From the NCBI RefSeq assembly GCF_000317025.1, contig NC_019689.1:62001-126000 (forward strand): DNA of 64,000 bases. The letters run 5' to 3'. Within the stretch, counting starts at the first letter, position 1. Every line of letters begins with the position of its first letter. Positions 34,630-43,457 of the stretch are shown here, in pieces. Both the position numbers and the translations under genes were made by a program. This DNA is from Pleurocapsa sp. PCC 7327. Its GTDB lineage: Bacteria; Cyanobacteriota; Cyanobacteriia; Cyanobacteriales; Microcystaceae. The notes under the pieces are model-generated. The model was not told the DNA's origin, did no database searches, and saw only the letters and a program-made list of their open reading frames with translations.

Positions 34630-35160
34630 ATGAATGTAGCGATCGCCCTTAGTGAAACATCTAAGAGCATTGTAAACTCACCAAGCGAAAAGCCGATGAC
34701 TGTTAGCCCAACCCAGAATCCAACTTGTCTTGCTGCTGGAATGCTTCGTCGAGTTCACCACGTTGCCTTCAATGTTAAGGATATGCATGCCTCTCGATAT
34801 TTCTATGGAAAAATTCTTGGACTGCACGAGTTAACTGGAGAAGAAGTTCCTAAAACCCTAAAAAAATTGGTAGAAGAAGGAAAAGTTGCCAATTTCGTTA
34901 CGCCAGGCGGAACTGTCATCGATTTGTTTTGGGAACCCGATTTATCACCGCCCGATCCCGATCCCAAACGCGCGTTTACTCGTGCCAATCATCTTGCCTT
35001 TGATATCGATCCCACTTTATTCGATCGCGCCGTAGAAGTATTAAAACAAAATCAAGTCGCGATCGCTCGCGGTCCGGTTACTCGTCCGACTGGAAGAGGA
35101 ATCTATTTTTCCGATCCCGATGGCTTTTTATTAGAAATACGCTGCAATCCGGAAGATTAA
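34630..35160 (+). CDS. VOC-family (glyoxalase/bleomycin-resistance fold) protein
   Basis: 176 residues; ATG 34696 or 34741 (MLRRVHHVAF) are possible later starts, since the first 38 residues are low in conservation character. The core shows paired beta-alpha-beta units: RRVHHVAFNVKDMHASRYFYG, with a metal-ligand His, and RANHLAFDIDPTLFDRAVEVL. It ends in YFSDPDGFLLEIRC, where the Glu is a typical metal ligand. Members are dioxygenases, isomerases or resistance proteins, and the substrate cannot be told. The neighbouring genes give no pathway hint. Confidence 0.75.
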   Translation: MNVAIALSETSKSIVNSPSEKPMTVSPTQNPTCLAAGMLRRVHHVAFNVKDMHASRYFYGKILGLHELTGEEVPKTLKKLVEEGKVANFVTPGGTVIDLFWEPDLSPPDPDPKRAFTRANHLAFDIDPTLFDRAVEVLKQNQVAIARGPVTRPTGRGIYFSDPDGFLLEIRCNPED

Positions 35161-35432
35161 TCGCTCGACTAATCATCAAAATTTAAATCAAGCGAATGAG
35201 ATCCTTTTATTTATTTCTTTCGATTTTCCTGGGAATTTTATTTCAACAGGGATATCATTATTCTTTTCTCATAAAATATCTTGTTGCAGTTGTATGTTTT
35301 TTCCATTTATTGATGTCCGAGTCGATCGCAGAATTTTCTTGAACTTAAAAGTTTTCTATATTTTTTTAACATTTGTATAATTCATATTTACTGTTAAATT
35401 TTAAGAGAAATTCTTAACTTAAAAAAATTGAA

Positions 35433-36833
35433 ATGAGCTTAGTTATTGCAGGCGAACGTAGTGGGGTAGGAAAGACAACCGTTACCCTTGCAATGCTTTC
35501 ATTTTTGTCTCGTCAAAAAAGCAAGGTGCAGTCTTTTAAAATCGGTCCGGATTACATCGATCCGATGTTTCATACCTCAGTCACGGGTCGCCCTTGCCGC
35601 AATCTAGATCCGATCCTGACTTCAGAAGCTTATGTGCGATCCTGTTTTGCTTCCCATTGCCAAGGTATGGGCTATGCGTTGGTAGAAGGAGTCATGGGAT
35701 TATTTGACGGCGTTGCGTCATCTGGTGAAAACCAAGGACAAATAACAGATTTTGCTAGTACTGCTCATATCGCCCGACTGCTAGGTTTGCCCGTTGTATT
35801 AGTCATTGATTGCAGTCGCCTGTCGGGTTCGGTTGCTGCCATCGTCCACGGCTATCGTTCGCTCGATCCCAGAATCAATCTCGCTGGCGTAATTTTAAAT
35901 CGGGTTGGGAGCGATCGCCACTTAACTTTACTCAAAAATGCTCTAGAACCCCTCAAAATTTCAATTCTAGGTATTTTGCACCGCCACGACGAGATTGCCA
36001 TCCCAGACAGACACCTCGGCTTAATTCCAACCGCAGAATTAAACCACTTAGAAACTCTTTTCGATCGCTTAGCACAGTTAGCTCACAATAGTTTCGATTG
36101 GGAACGATTGCTACCTTTACTAAAAGTCTATCCTTCACCCAGTCTCCCAGTCTCCCAGTCTCCCAGTCTCCCAGTCTCTCAGTCTCCGATTAAAATCGCT
36201 ATTGCCCGCGATCGCGCCTTTAATTTTTATTATCAAGATAATCTCGACCTATTAGAAAAACTCGGCGCTGAACTTATTCCTTGGAGTCCCCTGGAAGACG
36301 CAAAACCGCCTGAAGCAGCTTGCGGACTCCACTTTGGTGGCGGGTTTCCTGAAGTCTTTGCTAGAGAGCTTGCTGAAAATCACTCGGCACGCGAAGCCGT
36401 TCGTCAAGCCGTTTTATCGGGAATGCCAACCTATGCCGAGTGCGGCGGTTTGATGTATCTGTGCGAAAAGCTAGTAGACTTTAACGAACAAACTTGGTCT
36501 ATGGTCGGGATTTTGCCTGCAAATGCCGCAATGGGAAAACATCTAACCCTTGGATACCGCCAAGCAACTGCTCTAGAAAACAGTTTACTCTTTAGGGCTA
36601 AAGAAACTGTTTGGGGACACGAATTTCATCGCTCTCAACTAACTTCCCAGCCTCAACCACCACTATTTGAAACTAGAGGCTGTTGGGTAAACAGTCCGGT
36701 TTTTCTAGAAGGATGGCGATTTCAACAAGTTCATGCCTCCTATATTCATTTGCATTTAGGTACCCAGCAAGCAATTGCTCAACGATTTCTTGCCCGCTGC
36801 CTTGCTTTTCACAAAGAAAATAGGTTAGGATGA
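35433..36833 (+). CDS. cbiA: Cobyrinate a,c-diamide synthase
   Basis: 466 residues. Uses glutamine and ATP to amidate the a and c carboxylates of cobyrinic acid in vitamin B12 synthesis. The ATP-binding domain starts VIAGERSGVGKTTVTLAM and continues with FKIGPDYIDPMFH and VEGVMGLFDG. The glutaminase domain (from about residue 253) has the nucleophile Cys in YAECGGLMYLCE and a late HEFHRS. The linker at about 234-252 encodes a Ser/Pro/Val-rich repeat (SPSLPVSQ twice) made by an octanucleotide tandem repeat, described separately. Confidence 0.93.
   Translation: MSLVIAGERSGVGKTTVTLAMLSFLSRQKSKVQSFKIGPDYIDPMFHTSVTGRPCRNLDPILTSEAYVRSCFASHCQGMGYALVEGVMGLFDGVASSGENQGQITDFASTAHIARLLGLPVVLVIDCSRLSGSVAAIVHGYRSLDPRINLAGVILNRVGSDRHLTLLKNALEPLKISILGILHRHDEIAIPDRHLGLIPTAELNHLETLFDRLAQLAHNSFDWERLLPLLKVYPSPSLPVSQSPSLPVSQSPIKIAIARDRAFNFYYQDNLDLLEKLGAELIPWSPLEDAKPPEAACGLHFGGGFPEVFARELAENHSAREAVRQAVLSGMPTYAECGGLMYLCEKLVDFNEQTWSMVGILPANAAMGKHLTLGYRQATALENSLLFRAKETVWGHEFHRSQLTSQPQPPLFETRGCWVNSPVFLEGWRFQQVHASYIHLHLGTQQAIAQRFLARCLAFHKENRLG
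36138..36187 (+). repeat. Octanucleotide tandem repeat inside cbiA
   Basis: Five copies of CCCAGTCT plus one variant (CTCAGTCT) and two further bases sit in the linker between the two catalytic domains of CbiA. Because 8 is not a multiple of 3, gain or loss of one unit would shift the reading frame. Three units (24 nt) give the eight-residue period SPSLPVSQ. The present copy number keeps the frame open. Confidence 0.9.
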
Positions 36834-36886
36834 CAGATGTCGTCTTTGAGACATAGACCGTTCAGGCAACAAAGGAGGTGATGCCC

Positions 36887-36958
36887 ATGGTAGAAAGTAG
36901 TAAAATCATGGGTCTCCTGGTTGATGATAGCCGGCTGCGTGCCGGGGCTGTTCTCTAG
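36887..36958 (+). CDS. 23-residue ORF with extended Shine-Dalgarno sequence
   Basis: ATG 36887 follows AAAGGAGGTGATGCCC, which is complementary to nearly the whole 3' tail of 16S rRNA (the full match would be AAAGGAGGTGATCC), with a normal spacing of about 7 nt. A second in-frame ATG lies at 36881. The peptide starts MVESSKIMGLLVDD and ends RAGAVL; it has no signal or membrane segment. I do not recognise it. Such a site points to strong translation, so it could be a small protein or a leader peptide. Confidence 0.45.
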   Translation: MVESSKIMGLLVDDSRLRAGAVL

Positions 36959-37032
36959 CAGTCAGTTTAACCTGTTTAAACTGCTGCTGGCGTTCCTTCC
37001 GGCAGTCAGGTTTCAACCAGAAGACCCACTAG

Positions 37033-37095
37033 ACCGCTCTCGCATCCCGTGTCGCCAAATGAGACACTATCCCTATGCGAGAGCGGGTAGCTTTT
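37033..37095 (+). terminator. Long intrinsic terminator between the short ORF and queF
   Basis: CCGCTCTCGCAT pairs perfectly with ATGCGAGAGCGG (12 bp). An inner GTGTC/GACAC stem lies between them, and GTAGCTTTTT follows. It ends about 45 nt before queF, so it would end the short-ORF transcript or act as an attenuator for queF. Confidence 0.7.
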
Positions 37096-37138
37096 TAAGG
37101 GCGATCGCTCCCCTAGGTAGGTTGATGAGAACGGTAAA

Positions 37139-37543
37139 ATGCAAGCACCCGAACGAGAAAAACCAGAAATGAAATACGGAGAACGCGCGATCGCACAAGG
37201 AGAGTTAATTACTTTCCCAAATCCCCGTATCGGTCGCCGTTACGATATTCACATTACTTTGCCAGAGTTTACTTGTAAATGTCCCTTTTCTGGCTATCCC
37301 GATTTTGCCACGATTTATATTACCTATTGTCCGGATGAAAAGGTCGTGGAGTTAAAAGCTCTGAAACTGTATATTAATAGCTACCGCGATCGCTATATTT
37401 CCCACGAAGAAGCAGTCAATCAAATTTTAGATGATTTTGTAGCTGCTTGCGATCCACTAGAGGCTAAAGTTAAAGGGGATTTTAACCCACGGGGGAACGT
37501 ACATACGGTAATTGAAGTTTGTCATCACAAGCAAAGTCCATAA
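37139..37543 (+). CDS. queF: NADPH-dependent preQ0 reductase
   Basis: 134 residues, short (type I) QueF. Reduces the nitrile of preQ0 to preQ1 on the way to queuosine in tRNA. The catalytic Cys lies in EFTCKCPFSGYPDFA, followed by the conserved VELKALKLYINSYRDRYISHEE that forms the substrate pocket, and a C-terminal FNPRGNVHTVIEV. A start at ATG 37169 would remove ten residues and still keep the fold; the longer start is used as in relatives I recall. A terminator hairpin follows. Confidence 0.95.
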   Translation: MQAPEREKPEMKYGERAIAQGELITFPNPRIGRRYDIHITLPEFTCKCPFSGYPDFATIYITYCPDEKVVELKALKLYINSYRDRYISHEEAVNQILDDFVAACDPLEAKVKGDFNPRGNVHTVIEVCHHKQSP

Positions 37544-38211
37544 ATTTCTGGCTGTCATAATTCCCCGTAGCGAGGGGTAGGGCGAATTGCCCTACCCCCT
37601 TGCTTTTTCTCAGGTTATTTAATCAACAGTTTTAATACCATTTCTAAAAAAGAACGCTACAGAAGCTCAATGAAAAAGCCTTACACCCAGAGCTGCTGAC
37701 TAATTGCAAACTGATAATTGCGAATTATGAATTAGTATAACTAATTCTACTCACTGTTAGCTCTCTACGGAATCCCTCGCTTCATAGAAATTTTAAATTT
37801 CTCTTGATTTTACCGAGTTTATTTTGAAGTTTTGATGAACTTCTCCCAAAAACGTAGACGGCTTTTTTTTAAGAGTGTTATTAAAGAATTAATCAAATTA
37901 ATTTTTTTCAAAATCCAAACTAACAATAGGAGCAAGCTTTTAATTCTCCGATCTATTTCTGCTATAACAGGCAGTTTTTAATCCTTATTGAGATTTATAA
38001 GGGATAAATAAATCTCTTTCTATCGACTTAATCCTGAAAGTTTCTAGTGCTTTTTTTTTTGAAAAGATCTCGTATTTTTTGACAAAAAAAATGTTGGTAC
38101 TATCCATAATTTTGCCGATAGGAAATAGCTTCCTTGTGTCATTACCATCTTTCAAACCGTGAGTAAAACGCGGGATAGCTCATTTCAAGGCTCTAGCTAC
38201 TGACTCGATTT
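37544..38211. other. AT-rich intergenic region between queF and the haloperoxidase gene
   Basis: 668 bp. It begins with the queF terminator. The rest is very AT-rich with many A/T runs (for example CTTTTTTTTTTG near 38050) and no supported ORF. The last 150 bp probably hold the haloperoxidase promoter. No tRNA or transposon end was recognised. Confidence 0.5.
37574..37612 (+). terminator. queF terminator
   Basis: GGGGTAGGGC-GAATT-GCCCTACCCC is a perfect 10-bp stem, followed by CTTGCTTTTTCTC. It begins 30 nt after the queF stop codon. Confidence 0.75.
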
Positions 38212-39873
38212 ATGAACCCAATCTCTCTATCAACTCGGCTTTCTCGTCGGATGCATAAATCTCATTTTTCATTTCTCTTGTCTGTTGGACTAGCCATTGC
38301 AGGAAGCGCGATCGACCTACCTGCGAACGCTGCTACCCTAGCCAGTAGCTGGGTGAGCGAAGCGCTAGAGGCAGTCAAATATAATCCTAAAATAGGTCCG
38401 ACAGGGGCTTCCCGCGCCTACGGCATTCTGGGAACCGCTATGTACGATGCTCGATCGGCTTATGAACTCACGCCCATCAGCACTCAACTGGGCGATAACC
38501 TACAACGCCCCGGCAGCGAAAACACGCTTGCCAATAAAGAAAAAGCCATTAGCTATGCCGCTTATCGAGTGCTTGCCGAACTGTTTCCCAATCGCATCGA
38601 TTCTCTCAATGCACGTATGTCGAGTCTGGGTTTTGACCCCAACAATCTCACTACCGACACGACAACAGCAGTGGGAATTGGTAATGTCATGGCAGATGCT
38701 CTCATGCAGTTGAGACGCTACGATGGATCTAACCAATTGGGAGGCTATGTAGATACGAGTGGGTATTCACCCATCAACAGTCCAGAGAACGTTATCGACA
38801 TCGAAAGATAGACGCCAGAATACATAAGCGATGAGGCAAGCGCGCCTTTGCAAGAATACCTTACGCCTCATTGGGGTGAAGTAATCCCCTTTGCTCTTGC
38901 TTCGGGGAATGAGTTTCGACCTCCTGCCCCAGAACCGTTTCTATTAGTCGAGGGAGCGACGGTCGATTTGGCAGCTAAAACCATCACGCTCCAAGATGGT
39001 TCGCAAGTGAATATAGATCGCTCCCTTATCGGAGGGATTATCAATCCTAGATTTATCCAACAAGCACAAGAACTAATCGATATCAGTGCCAAACTCACCG
39101 ACGAGCAAAAAGCGATCGCCGAATACTGGGAAAATCCGGGCGGAACACCTTTTCCTCCCGGTCATTGGATGTCCATCGGTCAACTGCTTTCCCAACAAAG
39201 GAATCACACTCTCGACGATGATATCCAGATGTTCTTTGCACTCGGCAATGCTGTCATGGATGCAGGGATTGCCACTTGGGAGGCAAAAGGGTTTTACGAT
39301 TATACCCGCCCCGTGAGAGCGATTCGCGAGTTAGGTAGATTGGGATTGATTGGTACCGATGATGGCACTGGTACGTTTTTCATCGAGGCGTGGGGAGGTT
39401 CGGGAAAAGGAACTGTCACCATGCCAGCAACCCAGTTCATCACTTACCTTGGTGGTTCTTCGCCTCCGTTTGCCGAATATACGTCAGGACACAGTGCTTT
39501 TAGTTCGGCATCGGCTGAGATTCTGAAATTGTTTACCGGAAGCGATGCGTTTGGGGCATCGGTAACGTTTCATCCGGGGACATCTCGATTTGAACCTGGG
39601 ATGACTCCAAATGATCCGGTTACTCTTTCTTGGGGGACGTTTACTGAGGCTGCCGAAGAAGCTGGAATGTCTCGTCTTTATGGAGAAATTCACTTTAGCG
39701 ATGGAAATATCCAAAGCCAGATTATGGGACAAAAAGTTGGAGCGAAGGTTTGGCAGCGAACTCAATTTTACATTAATGGCGGAGTTACAGTGCCAGAACC
39801 AGCAACAACTACAGCCTGGCTAATCTTGGGATGGTTGTCCTTAGTAGGCGCGAGAAAATGTCGGCAACAATAG
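38212..39873 (+). pseudogene. Vanadium-dependent haloperoxidase (PAP2 superfamily), split by one in-frame TAG; PEP-CTERM anchor
   Basis: The two halves (38212-38811 and 38812-39873) are in one frame, separated only by TAG at 38809-38811. In homologues I expect a Trp (TGG) there, before TPEYIS. The N-terminus is a signal peptide cleaved after ANA. The C-terminal half has the vanadate-pocket motif FAEYTSGHSAFSSASAE, the upstream KGFYDYTRPVRAIREL and a late GEIHFSDGN. It ends in VPEPATTTAWLILGW plus a basic tail, the PEP-CTERM sorting signal. Products of such enzymes oxidise halides to hypohalous acids outside the cell. No other lesion is visible, so the stop may be recent, read through or a sequencing error. 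Confidence 0.85.
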
Positions 39874-39962
39874 ATCTGCTCTGTTTCTCGCGAACAAGCC
39901 AGCCTATAGACGCGATCGCAGATGAGATAAAAAGTCGCTAGTCGTTAGCACGATAAATAACT

Positions 39963-39978
39963 ATCCTAATGTTAGGAT
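39963..39978. repeat. Short palindrome upstream of pdhB
   Basis: ATCCTAA-TG-TTAGGAT is a perfect 7-bp inverted repeat 27 bp ahead of the pdhB start. It could be an operator half-site pair. No T-run follows, so it is not a terminator. Confidence 0.35.
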
Positions 39979-40004
39979 TACTTGTGCTGTAATTGGTAAA
40001 AACT

Positions 40005-40988
40005 ATGGCAGAAACATTACTTTTTAATGCGCTGCGCCAAGCTATAGATGAGGAAATGGCTCGCGACCAACGGGTATTTGTTCTTGGGGAAGATGTAGGA
40101 CACTATGGAGGGTCTTACAAAGTTACCAAAGATTTATATCAGAAATATGGCGAGCTAAGGGTTCTCGATACGCCCATCGCAGAAAATAGTTTTACCGGAT
40201 TAGCAGTAGGCGCAGCCATGACTGGGTTGCGACCGATTATTGAAGGAATGAATATGGGGTTTTTGCTCCTCGCCTTCAACCAAATTGCTAATAATGCGGG
40301 AATGCTACGCTACACCTCCGGCGGAAATTTTAAAATTCCGATGGTGATTCGCGGTCCTGGCGGCGTAGGCAGACAATTAGGGGCAGAACATTCCCAGCGT
40401 CTCGAAGCTTATTTTCATGCCGTTCCGGGCTTAAAAATCGTCGCCTGCTCGACTCCTTACAACGCTAAAGGATTGCTCAAGTCGGCGATTCGCGATGACA
40501 ATCCCGTACTCTTCTTCGAGCACGTCTTGCTTTATAACCTGAAAGAATATTTACCCGATAGGGAGTATTTAGTCCCGCTAGATAAAGCAGAAATCGTTCG
40601 TCCTGGCAAAGACGTAACGATTCTGACCTACTCGCGGATGCGTCACCATTGCTTGCAGGCATTGAAACAGTTGGAAAAAGAAGGTTACGATCCCGAAATT
40701 ATCGACTTGATTTCTCTCAAACCCTTCGACATGGAGACGATTAGCAACTCGATTCGCAAAACTCACCGGGTTATTATCGTCGAAGAATGTATGAAGACGG
40801 GGGGAATTGCGGCAGAATTAATTGCACTAATCAACGAGCAACTGTTTGATGAGTTAGACGCGCCAGTTGTCCGACTATCGTCTCAAGATATTCCCACGCC
40901 TTATAATGGCACCCTAGAGAGACTCACTATCGTCCAACCTCCCCAAATTGTTGAAGCCGTGAAGAACATGCTGGCGTTGCAGGTTTAG
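40005..40988 (+). CDS. pdhB: Pyruvate dehydrogenase E1 component, beta subunit
   Basis: 327 residues from ATG 40005 ([20 protein letters not shown]); an upstream start at 39993 would add four. The beta subunit of the thiamine-diphosphate E1 enzyme makes acetyl-CoA from pyruvate together with PdhA, E2 and E3. [17 protein letters not shown] holds the conserved Glu that activates Th[42 protein letters not shown] and the C-terminal [12 protein letters not shown] are typical. As in many cyanobacteria the other subunits are not adjacent. secD follows 76 bp later, after a hairpin. Confidence 0.96.
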   Translation: MAETLLFNALRQAIDEEMARDQRVFVLGEDVGHYGGSYKVTKDLYQKYGELRVLDTPIAENSFTGLAVGAAMTGLRPIIEGMNMGFLLLAFNQIANNAGMLRYTSGGNFKIPMVIRGPGGVGRQLGAEHSQRLEAYFHAVPGLKIVACSTPYNAKGLLKSAIRDDNPVLFFEHVLLYNLKEYLPDREYLVPLDKAEIVRPGKDVTILTYSRMRHHCLQALKQLEKEGYDPEIIDLISLKPFDMETISNSIRKTHRVIIVEECMKTGGIAAELIALINEQLFDELDAPVVRLSSQDIPTPYNGTLERLTIVQPPQIVEAVKNMLALQV

Positions 40989-40992
40989 TCAT

Positions 40993-41030
40993 TGGTCATT
41001 AGTCCTTGGTTTTCTGGCTAAGGACTAATG
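40993..41030 (+). terminator. Hairpin between pdhB and secD
   Basis: CATTAGTCCTT and AAGGACTAATG form a perfect 11-bp stem with a central TTTT. The sequence continues in GGACAAAGGACAG words common in cyanobacterial spacers. It lacks a following U-run, so it may be a processing or pause site rather than a full terminator. Confidence 0.4.
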
Positions 41031-41064
41031 ACTAAGGACAAAGGACAGAAGACAAAAGACAAAT

Positions 41065-42471
41065 ATGCAAAAACAAAGTTGGAAAATTGCCTTAATTTTG
41101 GCGCTAATCATCGGCGCGATCGCGACTATAATATTGATTCCCCCTCAGCTTGGCTTGGATCTCAGAGGCGGCGCACAACTGACGATTCAGGTACAAACTA
41201 CCAAGGAAGCCAAAGAGATTAAACCAGAAGATTTGACAGCTGTTAAAACGGTCATTGAAAATCGTATTAATGCGCTAGGCGTTTCAGAACCTCTCATCCA
41301 AACTGTCGGCGCCAATAAAATTTTAGTGCAGTTACCGGGCGTAACCGACTCTCAACAAGCCGAACGGATTTTAGGCGGTACGGCACAGCTAGAATTTCGA
41401 GCGCAGAAAAAGGGAACGGAAGCTCAGTTTAATGCCGAGTATGCTATTAAACGGCAGTTAGAAACAGAACTCACCCAGCTCAGAAAAAATCCTCAAGGAA
41501 ATGCTCAAAGGATTGCCGAATTAAACGAGTCTATCAAGAAATCGAACGCAGCGATCGCACCACTCTTTGAATCGGTCGGTTTAACCGGAAAAAATCTTAA
41601 AAACGCCTATCCGAGTTCTACTCAAGGCAGTGCTTGGGAAGTGGCCATTAGCTTTGATAGCGAAGGAGCCAACAAATTTGCCGAACTGACTAAGAACCTA
41701 GCAGGAACGCGGCGCAGTATTGGAATTTTCCTCGATAACGATCTTATCAGCGCTCCGATTGTTGACGTGAAATTTGCCACAACAGGGATTACTGGCGGCA
41801 ATGCCGTGATTACGGGCAACTTTACCGTTGAAACTGCTAACGAACTAGCCGTCCAGCTTCGCGGCGGTTCGCTTCCCTTTCCGGTAGAGGTCGTCGAAAA
41901 CCGAACTATTGGGGCAACTTTAGGACAAGACAGCATCCGTCGCAGTATCTATGCCGGAATGGCTGGCTTGATCTTGGTGTTAATTTTTATGGGAGTTTAC
42001 TATCGACTTCCCGGACTAATTGCCGATTTAGCCTTGGTTATCTATGCGTTGTTAACGCTAGCTTGTTTCGCTTTGGTAGGAGTGACCTTAACCTTACCTG
42101 GGATCGCGGGATTTATCCTCAGTATCGGCATGGCAGTGGATGCTAACGTACTCATTTTTGAGCGCACCAGAGAAGAACTCCGCGCTGGCAACACCCTCTA
42201 TCGGGCCGTTGAAGCCGGTTTTTACCGAGCTTTTTCTAGTATTTTGGATAGTAACGTTACTACATTGATTGCTTGCGGGGCGCTAGCTTGGCTCGGTTCG
42301 GGTTTGGTGAGGGGTTTTGCCGTTACGCTGGGCATTGGCGTAGGGGTCAGCATGTTCACTGCGCTGACTTGCAGTCGGACTTTCATGTTGCTATTGGTGT
42401 TGGGATTCCCAGGAATTCGACAAAAACCAGAACTCTTTTGTCCCAACTTACCTGCCTCGTTGAAGGGATGA
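41065..42471 (+). CDS. secD: Protein translocase subunit SecD
   Basis: 468 residues; works with SecF to pull proteins across the plasma or thylakoid membrane using the proton gradient. One membrane helix near 7-25 is followed by the hallmark LGLDLRGGAQLTIQV and the large periplasmic P1 head (KPEDLTAVKTVIENRINALG and a Gln/Asn-rich helical insert, typical of cyanobacteria). Five membrane helices follow with IAGFILSIGMAVDANVLIFE, the proton-channel region. It forms an operon with secF 41 bp downstream. Confidence 0.96.
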   Translation: MQKQSWKIALILALIIGAIATIILIPPQLGLDLRGGAQLTIQVQTTKEAKEIKPEDLTAVKTVIENRINALGVSEPLIQTVGANKILVQLPGVTDSQQAERILGGTAQLEFRAQKKGTEAQFNAEYAIKRQLETELTQLRKNPQGNAQRIAELNESIKKSNAAIAPLFESVGLTGKNLKNAYPSSTQGSAWEVAISFDSEGANKFAELTKNLAGTRRSIGIFLDNDLISAPIVDVKFATTGITGGNAVITGNFTVETANELAVQLRGGSLPFPVEVVENRTIGATLGQDSIRRSIYAGMAGLILVLIFMGVYYRLPGLIADLALVIYALLTLACFALVGVTLTLPGIAGFILSIGMAVDANVLIFERTREELRAGNTLYRAVEAGFYRAFSSILDSNVTTLIACGALAWLGSGLVRGFAVTLGIGVGVSMFTALTCSRTFMLLLVLGFPGIRQKPELFCPNLPASLKG

Positions 42472-42512
42472 GATGAAGTCAGAAGTCAGAAATCAGAAAT
42501 AATCAATGACAA

Positions 42513-43457
42513 ATGACAATGAAATTTAGCGCTATCAAACAGCAACGCATCTGGTGGACGATATCTTTACTGATAATTTTGGCTGGTGTCGCTGCCATGG
42601 TCGTTTCCTTTTCACAATTTCAAGCACCGCTGCGTCCTGGCTTGGATTTCATTGGCGGTACTCGGTTGCAACTCGAACTCGATTGTTCTGTAGCGGGAAA
42701 CTGCGATCGCCCGATTGACAGTGCCAAAGTTCGAGCAATTCTCTCCGAGCAAGATTTGGGAGATAGCAGCATCCAAGTTATCGAAAACTATGGTTTGTCG
42801 ATCCGCAGCAAAACCCTCAATGTAGACCAACGAACCCAGTTAGAAGCTAGCCTTAACCAACAAATTGGCAAATTCGATCCCCAAAAGACTCAAATCGATA
42901 CAGTCGGTCCAACCATCGGTCGGGAGTTGTTTGTGTCGGGGATGCTGGCGTTAATTGTTTCCTTCTTCGGCATTCTAGTCTATCTGAGCGTCCGCTTCCA
43001 ATTTGACTGCGCTTTTTTTGCATTCATAGCCCTATTCCACGATGTCTTGGTTACGGCTGGCATTTTTTCTATTTTGGGTTTGGTCGCAGGCGTAGAGGTC
43101 GATAGCTTGTTTTTGGTGTCGCTGTTGACCATTATCGGTTTCTCGGTTAACGATACGGTAGTCATCTACGATCGCATTCGGGACAATCTGGTTCAGTTCC
43201 CCGATCTCTCGATTAACGAAACGGTTGATAATGCCGTCAATCAAACGTTAGGGCGATCGATCAACACGACCCTGACGACGTTACTCCCCCTAGTCGCTAT
43301 TTTTTTCCTGGGGGGAGAAACGCTCAAGTATTTCGCCCTAGCGTTGATTGTAGGTTTTATTGCGGGCGCGTATTCGAGTATCTTTATCGCCAGTACTCTC
43401 TTGGCTTGGTGGCGCAACCGCCAGCCCAAATCGGCAGTCGCGAAGTCCGGCTCTTAA
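42513..43457 (+). CDS. secF: Protein translocase subunit SecF
   Basis: 314 residues (ATG 42513 or the next one at 42519). It has [15 protein letters not shown] after the first membrane helix, a shorter periplasmic domain than SecD, and the helix-4 motif [22 protein letters not shown] with the conserved Asp-Arg pair. Its stop codon touches that of the convergent Ser/Thr kinase gene with no base between them, so the two 3' ends may overlap as antisense transcripts. Confidence 0.96.
   Translation: MTMKFSAIKQQRIWWTISLLIILAGVAAMVVSFSQFQAPLRPGLDFIGGTRLQLELDCSVAGNCDRPIDSAKVRAILSEQDLGDSSIQVIENYGLSIRSKTLNVDQRTQLEASLNQQIGKFDPQKTQIDTVGPTIGRELFVSGMLALIVSFFGILVYLSVRFQFDCAFFAFIALFHDVLVTAGIFSILGLVAGVEVDSLFLVSLLTIIGFSVNDTVVIYDRIRDNLVQFPDLSINETVDNAVNQTLGRSINTTLTTLLPLVAIFFLGGETLKYFALALIVGFIAGAYSSIFIASTLLAWWRNRQPKSAVAKSGS

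Larger units (their letters stand above)
36834..37138 (+). other. Structured region upstream of queF containing a short ORF
   Basis: This 305-bp gap holds a near-perfect extended Shine-Dalgarno sequence, a 23-codon ORF, several GC-rich hairpins (one pairing CAG-CAGTTTAA with TTTAAACTGCTG near 36960-36985) and a strong terminator. It does not look like a preQ1 riboswitch: I see no short C-rich pseudoknot next to the queF ribosome binding site. Confidence 0.5.

Noticed and set aside
36960-37138. preQ1 riboswitch for queF
   Set aside because: The compact preQ1 aptamer pattern is absent, and the hairpins here are much larger and end in a terminator.
36921-37172. 83-codon ORF overlapping the queF start
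   Set aside because: It runs through the terminator hairpin, has no ribosome binding site and no family resemblance.
38809-38811. TAG as a pyrrolysine codon
   Set aside because: Nothing in the window suggests pyrrolysine use, and a Trp codon one base away explains the position better.
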